A stretch of 64,000 nucleotides of DNA from Chromatocurvus sp046260765 (GTDB lineage: Bacteria > Pseudomonadota > Gammaproteobacteria > Pseudomonadales > Halieaceae), in assembly GCA_046260765.1 (NCBI GenBank), contig JBHEOO010000002.1, positions 71,817-135,816 of the forward strand, read 5' to 3'. Under the pieces are notes generated by a model that saw only the letters and a program-made list of their open reading frames with translations, had not been told where the DNA came from and ran no database searches. Below, piece by piece: positions 1 to 7,760 of the stretch (within the stretch, counting starts at the first letter, position 1; each line of letters opens with the position of its first letter). A program made the position numbers and the translations under genes.

Positions 1-985
1 CGGGGGCATGCAGCTGTACCGGACAGAAATACCCGGGCCGTCCAAGGATACCAAGCTGACGCCGCGCATTGCGGGCACGGCAAAAGCGCTGTTTGTTGTC
101 TACCTCGCCCTCACGGTGCTGTGCGGCGGGGCCTATTATGCCGCTGGAATGACCGCGTTCGATGCGCTCTGCCATGCCCTGTCCACGGTAGCGATTGGCG
201 GATTCAGCACCCATGACGCCAGCATGGGGTTCTTCGACAGCAACGCGATTCTGCTGATCTGCAGCCTGTTCATGCTCATATCGGGTATCAGCTTCGGCAT
301 GCACTACATTGCCTGGAGTCGACGCAGTTTCAGCGCCTACCACAGCGATTCTGAAACGCGCTTTTATCTGAGCGCCATCGCCCTCTGCACGATTATCACC
401 TGTGGCTTCCTGTTCGCCAGCAAAACGTTGAATCCTGAGAACAGCCTGGTGCATGGCCTGTTCCAGACCATTTCCATTGTCACGACGGCTGGCTTCGCGA
501 CACAGGATTTCAGTGCCTGGCCGCTGTTTCTTCCCATCATGCTACTGATGTTTTCTTTTATGGGTGGTTGCGTAGGGTCCACGGCGGGTGGCATCAAGGC
601 CATGCGGCTGATGCTGATCTATAAACAGGGTTTGCGCGAGATGAAGCAGCTGGTCCATCCGCATGCGGTCATTCCACTCAAGGTCGGCAACCGGCGGGTT
701 GAGGCAAATGTGATCAGCGCCGTGTGGAGTTTCTTCGCCGTCTATACCTTTGTCTTTATCGTGTTGATGCTCGCGATCATGGCCACGGGGCTGGACTTCC
801 TGACCGCATTTTCAGCCATGGCGGCAACGCTGAATAATCTGGGTCCCGGTCTCGGTCAGGTCGCCGGCGACTATGCGGGTATCAGCGACTTCAGCAAGGG
901 CATCCTGTGTCTCGCAATGCTGCTCGGTCGCCTTGAAATATTTACTCTGCTGGTTCTGTTTACACCGGCATTCTGGCGACGCTGA
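1..985 (+). CDS. trkH: TrkH-family potassium uptake protein, C-terminal part (cut by window edge)
   Basis: This is the C-terminal two thirds of a TrkH/KtrB-type K+ channel subunit in the inner membrane, which works with the cytosolic TrkA regulator. The frame is open to the first base, so the true start lies outside; the Met at base 8 is probably internal. About 325 residues are visible against about 480 in the family. Three pore loops with filter-like glycines can be seen (TVAIGGFST, TTAGFAT, LNNLGPG), as well as the GSTAGGIK segment typical of TrkH. The hydrophobic segments fit repeated membrane-pore-membrane units. It ends in WRR and converges on djlA with a 24-bp gap. Confidence 0.9.
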   Translation, partial: GGMQLYRTEIPGPSKDTKLTPRIAGTAKALFVVYLALTVLCGGAYYAAGMTAFDALCHALSTVAIGGFSTHDASMGFFDSNAILLICSLFMLISGISFGMHYIAWSRRSFSAYHSDSETRFYLSAIALCTIITCGFLFASKTLNPENSLVHGLFQTISIVTTAGFATQDFSAWPLFLPIMLLMFSFMGGCVGSTAGGIKAMRLMLIYKQGLREMKQLVHPHAVIPLKVGNRRVEANVISAVWSFFAVYTFVFIVLMLAIMATGLDFLTAFSAMAATLNNLGPGLGQVAGDYAGISDFSKGILCLAMLLGRLEIFTLLVLFTPAFWRR

Positions 986-994
986 ACGCTGCAG

Positions 995-1020
995 CTTACT
1001 TCAGGCGTCTTACTTCAGGC
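995..1020. repeat. 12-bp direct repeat across the trkH/djlA 3' junction
   Basis: CTTACTTCAGGC occurs at 995-1006 and again at 1009-1020. On the minus strand the second copy contains the last codons and stop of djlA, so the first copy looks like a local duplication of the gene end. It may be chance or a slippage product; no function is implied. Confidence 0.5.
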
Positions 1021-1804
1021 CCCGAGATTTGCGGATCATATCGTAGGCAACCTGTATTTCCTGGGCCCGTTCCGTAGCGACTTTGAGCATGTCCTCGGGC
1101 ACACCACGCGCGATCAGCTTGTCGGGATGGTGCTCACTCATCAGCTTGCGGTAGGCACGCTTGAGTTGACGGTCATCCACCTCCGCACTCACACCCAATG
1201 CAGCGTAGGCATCCTTGAGACTTGTCCCGGGCTGAACACCGCTGGCGCCCCGCTCGCCATGAAAGTGCTCCTGTGCTCTCGTCATGCTGAGCAGTTGTTC
1301 AAGCTGCGCGTCGCTGTAGCCCAGAAGACCGGCCAGACGACCGAGCACCGCCCGCTCAGTTGGCTCCAGCGCATGATCAGCGAGCGCCAGAGAAATAAGG
1401 AACAACAGCAGCGTCTGCCTGAGGCGGCGCTGCCCGTGACTGGCCTTTAGAAACTCGGCGACCACCGGCTCGGGGTCGAAGCCTGCTGCCGAGCCCTGCT
1501 TGAACAGACGGATAGCCTCCTGCCGCTGCGCCGCATCGAGGCCCATCTGCCGGAACAGCGTCTCGGTGTGCGCTACCTCTCTCTCTGACACCCGCCCATC
1601 CGCCTTGGCAACATGACCCAGCAGAAGAAAACAGGTGTCGAAGAAGCGCTTCTGGGTCCGCGCTATCTGCTCGGGGGAGCCGAACTGGAGCGTTCGCAAC
1701 AGCCCGCGATCAAACGCGTGGCCAAGCAACAGACCGATAATAAGCCCCACCGGGCCGGCGACCAGCAAACCGATAAGGCCGGCGACGAGCTTACCGTAAA
1801 ACAT
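1010..1804 (-). CDS. djlA: DjlA-like membrane-anchored DnaJ co-chaperone
   Basis: This is a 264-residue type III J-domain protein that stimulates DnaK ATPase at the inner membrane. A glycine-rich transmembrane segment lies near the N-terminus (about residues 6-30), followed by a TerB-like helical domain and a C-terminal J domain with the HPD triad at about 226-228. The start at 1804 (MFYGK) is chosen because it puts the membrane segment at the N-terminus as in E. coli DjlA, has a GGGGAAAG ribosome site upstream, and avoids overlap with the upstream acyltransferase gene. The open frame extends to 1933, but that extension lies in the neighbour's coding region. Confidence 0.92.
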   Translation of the reverse strand: MFYGKLVAGLIGLLVAGPVGLIIGLLLGHAFDRGLLRTLQFGSPEQIARTQKRFFDTCFLLLGHVAKADGRVSEREVAHTETLFRQMGLDAAQRQEAIRLFKQGSAAGFDPEPVVAEFLKASHGQRRLRQTLLLFLISLALADHALEPTERAVLGRLAGLLGYSDAQLEQLLSMTRAQEHFHGERGASGVQPGTSLKDAYAALGVSAEVDDRQLKRAYRKLMSEHHPDKLIARGVPEDMLKVATERAQEIQVAYDMIRKSRGLK

Positions 1805-1839
1805 GTACTTTCCCCGGGTTAAACATGACTGATCACATC

Positions 1840-2772
1840 CTAAAGGTTTTCGTAGTGATCCGGACAAGCGGCGGGCCGCTGGCGAAAACGCTTGTACTCC
1901 CACTGATACTGCTCGGGACAAAAACGCAGACACGCCTCGACACCGCGGTTCAGCGCCGCCACCGAGCGTTCCAGATCGGCAGAGTAGATATCCTCCTCGG
2001 CCGGCAGAAAGCGGATGCTGAACCCGCCCTTCACTCGCTGCGCAAAACCGAAGACAGCGAATGCAGCGCTGCGCTGAATCACCTTGCTCGCCAGCGTGCC
2101 CGTAAAACAGGGAATGTTCATGAAAGAGACGTTAAGACCCGCATTCAGCGCCCGTGGCACCTGATCGGGCAGAATGCCGGAAATCTGGCCTTCACGCACG
2201 CTGCGCACCAGCGCGGCGAGTCCACGGGGGGTGGGTGGCACCAGTTGGGCACCACTGCGCTCCCTGGCGCTGCGCAGCAGCCCACCCAGTTCCTGCATGT
2301 GCGGCGGCTCGTACAGCGACACCAGGCTACCCACGCTGGCAAGGTGCAGACCGAGAACCTCCCAGTTGCCAAGGTGTGGCCCCAGCACCACGACACCCTG
2401 GCCAGACGCCAGAGCGCTGCGCACCGCATCCTCCCCGGACACCTCGAGAATCAGTCCCTTTACGTGGCGGATATCCCGAAGCCAGACGTGTCCCATTTCG
2501 CAGGCGGTCTGTGCGGTGGAGGAGAAACTTTCACGGGCCAGTCGACGCCGTTCCTGCGGTCCCAGTTCCGGAAACGCCAGGCGTATATTGCGCTCGGTGA
2601 TCCGTCGGCTGGCGGGGGACAGGACCCATGCGCAAGCTGCTGCAGCGCGCCCGGCCGCCCGGGCTGCAGTCAGCGGCAGCCAGGCGCAGATTCGCAGCAG
2701 GAAGTGCAGCCCGTGGGCCCTCGCAGTACGGGGCAAAGTTGACGGGAAGGATAGGGGGGTGCGGCGCGACAT
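1840..2772 (-). CDS. lpxL: LpxL/HtrB-family lipid A acyltransferase
   Basis: A 310-residue protein of the lysophospholipid/lipid A biosynthesis acyltransferase family, which adds a secondary acyl chain to lipid A at the inner membrane. The catalytic HX4(D/E) motif is visible as HLGNWE at residues 133-138, in a GQGVVVLGPHLGNWE context typical of the family, and the C-terminal region has the QYQWEYKRF block. It is divergent from glyQ, sharing the 103-bp region 2773-2875, and lies 35 bp upstream of djlA on the same strand. Whether it is LpxL-, LpxM- or LpxP-like cannot be settled from sequence alone. Confidence 0.85.
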   Translation of the reverse strand: MSRRTPLSFPSTLPRTARAHGLHFLLRICAWLPLTAARAAGRAAAACAWVLSPASRRITERNIRLAFPELGPQERRRLARESFSSTAQTACEMGHVWLRDIRHVKGLILEVSGEDAVRSALASGQGVVVLGPHLGNWEVLGLHLASVGSLVSLYEPPHMQELGGLLRSARERSGAQLVPPTPRGLAALVRSVREGQISGILPDQVPRALNAGLNVSFMNIPCFTGTLASKVIQRSAAFAVFGFAQRVKGGFSIRFLPAEEDIYSADLERSVAALNRGVEACLRFCPEQYQWEYKRFRQRPAACPDHYENL

Positions 2773-2802
2773 CGCTGCATATTATGCCGCCAACAGACAC
2801 TG

Positions 2803-2808
2803 TATAAT
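2803..2808 (+). promoter_or_regulatory. Candidate -10 element for glyQ
   Basis: A perfect TATAAT lies 68 bp upstream of the glyQ ATG in the divergent lpxL/glyQ gap. No good -35 hexamer is found at 16-18 bp upstream, so the promoter may depend on an activator or be fortuitous. Confidence 0.45.
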
Positions 2809-2875
2809 AGAGCACTTTTTGCGTCGCCGGGTTTCCAGCGATTGCAACAGGACCGGCGAAGGCACGCACATCCCT

Positions 2876-3820
2876 ATGCAACAGACCCTTACTTTTCAGG
2901 ACCTGATCCTGCGCCTGCAGGCCTTCTGGGGCGATCATGGCTGCGTGATACTGCAGCCCCTTGACATGGAAGTCGGCGCTGGCACATTTCACCCGGCAAC
3001 ATTTTTACGCGCCCTGGGGCCGGAAAACTGGAATGCGGCCTACGTACAGCCCAGCAGACGGCCGACCGACGGCCGCTACGGCGAAAACCCCAACCGGCTG
3101 CAGCATTACTACCAGTTCCAGGTGGTGATGAAGCCCTCGCCGGCGGATTTCCAGGAACTGTACCTGCAGTCCCTCAGCGCCCTCGGCGTGGACATGGAAA
3201 TCCACGACGTCCGCTTTGTCGAGGACAACTGGGAATCACCCACCCTGGGTGCCTGGGGTCTTGGCTGGGAAGTCTGGCTGAACGGCATGGAAGTCACGCA
3301 GTTCACCTATTTCCAGCAGGCCGGCGGCATTGAATGTTTTCCAGTCACCGGCGAAATCACCTACGGGCTGGAGCGGATCGCGATGTATCTGCAGGGCGTC
3401 GACAGCGTGTACGACCTGGTCTGGGCAAACACGCCTGCGGGGCCGGTCACCTACGGCGATGTCTACCACCAGAATGAAGTGGAAATGTCGCGCTACAATT
3501 TTCAGGAAGCGGATGTCGACTTCCTGTTCCAGCAGTTTGACCACTGCGAGAAAGAGGCCCAGCGGCTGGTGCAGGCGACGCTTCCCCTGCCAGCTTACGA
3601 AATGGTCATGAAGGCATCCCATACGTTCAACCTGCTCGACGCACGCCATGCCATATCAGTTACGGAGCGCCAGCGTTTCATTCTGCGGGTTCGCACCCTG
3701 GCCAGGGCGGTTGCCGGGGCCTACGTCGACGCCCGCGCCCGGCTGGGCTTTCCCCTGGCATCGGACATCCACCGGGAGACGGCCCTCACGCAGTGGCAGG
3801 CAGCGGAGGCAAAATCATGA
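2876..3820 (+). CDS. glyQ: Glycyl-tRNA synthetase alpha subunit
   Basis: This is the catalytic alpha subunit of the bacterial alpha2beta2 glycyl-tRNA synthetase, which forms glycyl-adenylate and charges tRNA-Gly in the cytosol. The 314-residue product begins MQQTLTFQDLI and carries family blocks such as GAGTFHPATFLR, VQPSRRPTDGRYGENPNR and ITYGLERIAMYLQ. The start at 2876 is set by homology; the same frame runs open upstream to 2174, but that part is antisense to lpxL. The stop overlaps the glyS start (ATGA), so the two subunits are translationally coupled. Confidence 0.97.
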   Translation: MQQTLTFQDLILRLQAFWGDHGCVILQPLDMEVGAGTFHPATFLRALGPENWNAAYVQPSRRPTDGRYGENPNRLQHYYQFQVVMKPSPADFQELYLQSLSALGVDMEIHDVRFVEDNWESPTLGAWGLGWEVWLNGMEVTQFTYFQQAGGIECFPVTGEITYGLERIAMYLQGVDSVYDLVWANTPAGPVTYGDVYHQNEVEMSRYNFQEADVDFLFQQFDHCEKEAQRLVQATLPLPAYEMVMKASHTFNLLDARHAISVTERQRFILRVRTLARAVAGAYVDARARLGFPLASDIHRETALTQWQAAEAKS

Positions 3821-5898
3821 GCACCGCGAGCGTACTGGTTGAACTGGGCACCGAAGAACTGCCACCGACATCGCTGGCCACCCTGGGTCTGGCGTTCCGC
3901 GATGGAATCGTCTCTGCGCTGACGGAACGCGGGCTTGTCCTGCATGGCGATGCGCACTGGTATGCCACTCCACGTCGGTTCGCCGTGTTGATTGACGCCG
4001 TGGACATACAGGCGGCGGCAACCACGCTTACGATGCTCGGACCGCCCGCGGACAGGGCGCGCACCGACAGTGGCGAGTGGAGCCCGGCCGCAGTCGGTTT
4101 TGCGCGCAAGCAGGGCGTCACGCCTGAGCAATTGCAGGAAATCGACACGGAAAAGGGCCCTCGGCTGGGTCTGCAGCAGGAACAGGCCGGAGCCGGTATC
4201 CGGGACGTCCTGATTGAAGCGATCAATACCAGCATCGCTGGCCTGCCCATCGCCAAACGCATGCGCTGGGGCAGTAGCCGCGTTGAATTTGTGCGACCCG
4301 CGCACTGGGTCGTCGCCCTGGTTGATGAAGACATTGTCGAGGGGGAGGTGCTCGGCATCGCCACGGGCCGGACAACACGCGGCCATCGCGTTCATGGCAA
4401 TCACGATATTGTCCTGTCCGGGCCCGGTGAGTATGTGTCAAAACTGGAAGCGGCGCGCGTTGTGCCGGACGTTGCCCGCCGCCGCCAGATGATCGTCGAT
4501 CAGGTGGAAGCCGAGGCCAGCGCACTGGGCGCGCACGCAGTGATCGACGACGATCTTCTGGACGAGGTGACCGGCCTGGTGGAGTGGCCGGTTGCCCTCA
4601 CCGGCGAGTTCGAATCACGCTTTCTCGACGTGCCCGCCGAGGCGCTGATTTCTTCCATGAAAGAGCATCAGAAATACTTTCACCTGGTGGATGACAGCGG
4701 AAAACTGCTGCCAAATTTCATCACCATCAGCAATATTGAGAGCAAGGATCCGGTGCAGGTAATCGCCGGCAACGAGCGTGTCATTCGGCCGCGCCTTAGC
4801 GATGCCGCGTTTTTCTATGACCAGGATCGCAAGCAGACCCTCGACAGTCGCGTGGAGTCCCTGCGGCAGGTCGTATTCCAGAAAGAACTCGGTACGCTCC
4901 ATGACAAGACCCTGCGGGTGGCAGGGCTTGCCCGCGGGCTCGCGGCCACTCTGGGAGCGGATCCCGCCCACTGCGAGCGCGCTGCCAGACTCTCCAAAAC
5001 CGACCTGGTCAGCGAGATGGTGCTTGAGTTCGCTGACCTTCAGGGGATAGCGGGCGCTTACTACGCACGCAACGACGGTGAACCGGATGCGGTGGCTACC
5101 GCGCTGCAGCAGCAGTACTGGCCGCGCTTTTCCGGTGACCGTCTGCCTTCAGAGCCGGTGGCTACCTGTCTGGCGCTGGCGGATCGACTGGACACCCTGG
5201 TGGGAATCTTCGGGATCGGGCAGCCGCCCACCGGATCACGCGATCCCTTTGCGCTGCGCCGCGCCTCCCTTGCGGTACTGCGTATCCTGGTGGAAAAAGA
5301 AATCGATTTCGACCTGCGCAGCTGCCTGCAGCTGGCAAGGGATCAGTACCCGGCCGATATTCTCGGCACAGACAGTATCGACCCGGTGCTCGATTACATG
5401 CTGGAGCGCTTCCGTGCCTGGTTCGAAGACGAGGGCATTCCGGCGGAGCACTTCCGCGCTGTTGCGGCGCTTGGTCTGACCCGTCCGCTGGAATTCCAGC
5501 AGCGTGTGCATGCCGTGCACCGCTTCAGCAGCCTGCCGGAATCAGCAGCGCTGGCTGCGGCAAACAAACGTGTTGCCAATATTCTGGGCAAGCTCGATCG
5601 AGAGCACACCTTCGCTCGTGTCGACCCGACCCGCTTTGTTGAGGCAGAGGAGGGAACGCTCTGGCAATCCCTCGGGCAGTCTGGCGACGCCGCACGGCAA
5701 CAGCTCGCCGCAGGCGCGTACACCGAGGCGCTGGCCGAGCTGGCAGCGCTGCGAAATCCCGTTGACGCCTTTTTCGATAAGGTCATGGTAAATGCAGATG
5801 ACGAGTCCTTGCGCCGCAACCGGCTGAACCTGCTGCATGAGCTGCGACAGGTGTTCATGCAGGTGGCGGATATTTCACAGCTGGTGGTGTCACGCTGA
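3817..5898 (+). CDS. glyS: Glycyl-tRNA synthetase beta subunit
   Basis: The 693-residue beta subunit of glycyl-tRNA synthetase, which contributes tRNA binding and is needed for aminoacylation. The typical N-terminus VLVELGTEELPP and the SMKEHQKYF block are present, with an HD-like middle region and a C-terminal DALR-like anticodon-binding part containing FFDKVMVNADD. The ATG at 3817 overlaps the glyQ stop and has GGAGG at 3805-3809, so it is preferred over the in-frame ATG at 3793. Length matches E. coli GlyS (689). Confidence 0.97.
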   Translation: MSTASVLVELGTEELPPTSLATLGLAFRDGIVSALTERGLVLHGDAHWYATPRRFAVLIDAVDIQAAATTLTMLGPPADRARTDSGEWSPAAVGFARKQGVTPEQLQEIDTEKGPRLGLQQEQAGAGIRDVLIEAINTSIAGLPIAKRMRWGSSRVEFVRPAHWVVALVDEDIVEGEVLGIATGRTTRGHRVHGNHDIVLSGPGEYVSKLEAARVVPDVARRRQMIVDQVEAEASALGAHAVIDDDLLDEVTGLVEWPVALTGEFESRFLDVPAEALISSMKEHQKYFHLVDDSGKLLPNFITISNIESKDPVQVIAGNERVIRPRLSDAAFFYDQDRKQTLDSRVESLRQVVFQKELGTLHDKTLRVAGLARGLAATLGADPAHCERAARLSKTDLVSEMVLEFADLQGIAGAYYARNDGEPDAVATALQQQYWPRFSGDRLPSEPVATCLALADRLDTLVGIFGIGQPPTGSRDPFALRRASLAVLRILVEKEIDFDLRSCLQLARDQYPADILGTDSIDPVLDYMLERFRAWFEDEGIPAEHFRAVAALGLTRPLEFQQRVHAVHRFSSLPESAALAAANKRVANILGKLDREHTFARVDPTRFVEAEEGTLWQSLGQSGDAARQQLAAGAYTEALAELAALRNPVDAFFDKVMVNADDESLRRNRLNLLHELRQVFMQVADISQLVVSR

Positions 5899-5916
5899 TA
5901 CGGATACGCTCTGCGT

Positions 5917-7221
5917 ATGCCCGCTATCGACGCATCGCTGTATCCGCTGATTGCCACCTGCCTGGTGTCGGGTGCGGTAGCGGGGGCGCTGCTCTGCCTC
6001 GCCCTGGTCTGGCCGCGGCTGCGCCGGCTCGACAGACTGCAGAAACAGTATGCCGACCTTTCCACCCGACTTGCCGGTAGCGAGGCGACGCTCCGGGAGC
6101 GTGATCGACGCTATCGCGAACAGGTAAAGTTTCTGCGCGATAGCCGGCAGCACCTGACGCGCGAGTTCGAGAATCTCGCTAACCGCATCTTCGACGACAA
6201 GGGCCGACGCTTCAACGCGAGCAGTCGTGAATCCCTGGAGGCCCTGCTGCTGCCGTTTCGGGAACAGATCAACAGCTTCCAGACCCGGGTCAACGAGGTT
6301 CACGCAGATGCTTTGCGCGGGAACTCGCTACTGGAAAGTGAAATCCGCAAGGTACTGGAAACGGGCCTGCAGATGAACACGCAGGCGAGCAATCTTGCGC
6401 AGGCTCTGAAGGGGGACAACAAGGCCATGGGCAACTGGGGGGAGGCACAGCTCGAGCGCACGCTCGAACTGTCCGGTCTGTTGCCCGGCGATCATTACGA
6501 GAGCCAGCGCGCCTTCACTGACGCGGAAGGTCGTCGGCGACTGCCGGATTTTCTGATCAAGCTGCCGGGCGGCAAGCACCTGGTCATCGACAGCAAGGTG
6601 TCTCTTCTCGACTATAGCCGCGCGGTATCTGCACCCAGTGACACTGAGAGTGAGCAAGCACTTACTTCTCACGCAAAGTCTGTAAAACGTCACATTGATG
6701 ATCTGGCTGCTAAGGATTACGGCAATCTGTCGGAACTGGGCAGCCCCAGTTTCGTGCTCATGTTCATGCCCGTGGAACCGGCTTACATCGAGGCCCTGAA
6801 AGCCGACCGCGGACTCTTCGACTACGGCTACCAACGCAATGTCGTGCTGGTATCGCACACCACCCTGATGCCGGTACTGCGGACGGTTGCCAACCTGTGG
6901 ATGGTTGACCGCAGCCATCGCGAAGTCCGTGAAATCGCCGACGCCGCCGGTGATATCTACAATCAGGTGAGCACGCTCTCAGAACGACTGTCCGGTCTCG
7001 GCAAGTCGCTGACAGCGGCCAGCAACCACTACAACAGCACCGTCACCGCCCTGGTTGGAAACCAGGGACTGCATGGTAAGGTCGATCGCTTCAAAGGCTT
7101 GTCGGCGCGTGCGAGCAAGACACTCCCCGACATGGAATCCCTGCACCTCGACAGCGAAGATGATCGCATTGATCTTGCGCTGCAGGCCCAGCAGGTGGGC
7201 AGCAACCCTGAGGATACCTGA
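5917..7221 (+). CDS. rmuC: RmuC-family DNA recombination protein
   Basis: A 434-residue RmuC homologue. The family limits inversions at short inverted repeats in E. coli and has a predicted endonuclease-like fold. An N-terminal membrane segment (about 9-31) is followed by a coiled coil (about 35-140) and the conserved RmuC domain with GNWGEAQLERTLE, LPDFLIKLPGGKHLVIDSK and FMPVEPAY. It starts 18 bp after glyS and is probably co-transcribed. It converges on the GNAT gene with no obvious terminator in the 88-bp gap. Confidence 0.93.
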   Translation: MPAIDASLYPLIATCLVSGAVAGALLCLALVWPRLRRLDRLQKQYADLSTRLAGSEATLRERDRRYREQVKFLRDSRQHLTREFENLANRIFDDKGRRFNASSRESLEALLLPFREQINSFQTRVNEVHADALRGNSLLESEIRKVLETGLQMNTQASNLAQALKGDNKAMGNWGEAQLERTLELSGLLPGDHYESQRAFTDAEGRRRLPDFLIKLPGGKHLVIDSKVSLLDYSRAVSAPSDTESEQALTSHAKSVKRHIDDLAAKDYGNLSELGSPSFVLMFMPVEPAYIEALKADRGLFDYGYQRNVVLVSHTTLMPVLRTVANLWMVDRSHREVREIADAAGDIYNQVSTLSERLSGLGKSLTAASNHYNSTVTALVGNQGLHGKVDRFKGLSARASKTLPDMESLHLDSEDDRIDLALQAQQVGSNPEDT

Positions 7222-7309
7222 GGTCGGTTTGTTGAAGGGCCTTTATTGAAAACCTGTAGATCGTCAACTATCTGCTAAGACGCAATCTTTTTGCACATGA
7301 CATTGACGG

Positions 7310-7741
7310 TCACGCCTCTGTATTTTTGCAATGTTCCATAGGCTGCCAGCCGAGCTTCTCATAAAGCCCGGACGCGAACTCTGTGTAAAGATACCATGCA
7401 CCGGCCCCTGCTCGAACAGCCTCGTTTTCACATCGAGCGATCAATTCAGAAGCAATACCCTGATGTCTGAAGTCTTTTTTTACATAAACCGCTGCCAGCC
7501 AGGGAGATAGATCGGGCCTGGTGGTCATATCCTGATGAACTAATGCCGCTGAGCCAATGAGCTGACCTTCCGATGCGGCGATAAAAACCGAGGGAATACC
7601 CTCGCGACCCGCCGCTTGTGAGATTGCCTCGATGCGCTTTTCCAGCGTGAACGATCGATGCAAATGCCCCCACTCAATGTGGTGAAGCTCCGCCAGTTCG
7701 TTGATAAAATTCTGGTGATCCGCCAGAGGAGAGATTTCCAC
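7310..7741 (-). CDS. GNAT-family N-acetyltransferase
   Basis: A 143-residue GCN5-related acetyltransferase. The acetyl-CoA pyrophosphate-binding motif A is seen as VKKDFRHQGIASELI with the R/Q-x-x-G-x-A signature at residues 92-97, preceded by a beta strand LAAVYV. A C-terminal LYEKLGWQ matches the usual last strand. The substrate cannot be told. It lies 19 bp downstream of gyrB on the same strand and may be read through from it. Confidence 0.85.
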   Translation of the reverse strand: MEISPLADHQNFINELAELHHIEWGHLHRSFTLEKRIEAISQAAGREGIPSVFIAASEGQLIGSAALVHQDMTTRPDLSPWLAAVYVKKDFRHQGIASELIARCENEAVRAGAGAWYLYTEFASGLYEKLGWQPMEHCKNTEA

Positions 7742-7760
7742 AACTTAAAAATCGCCCTGA

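Noticed and set aside
1825..2742. A 305-codon plus-strand open frame opposite the LpxL-family gene.
   Set aside because: It is a shadow; the minus strand carries the HX4E acyltransferase motif and correct family length.
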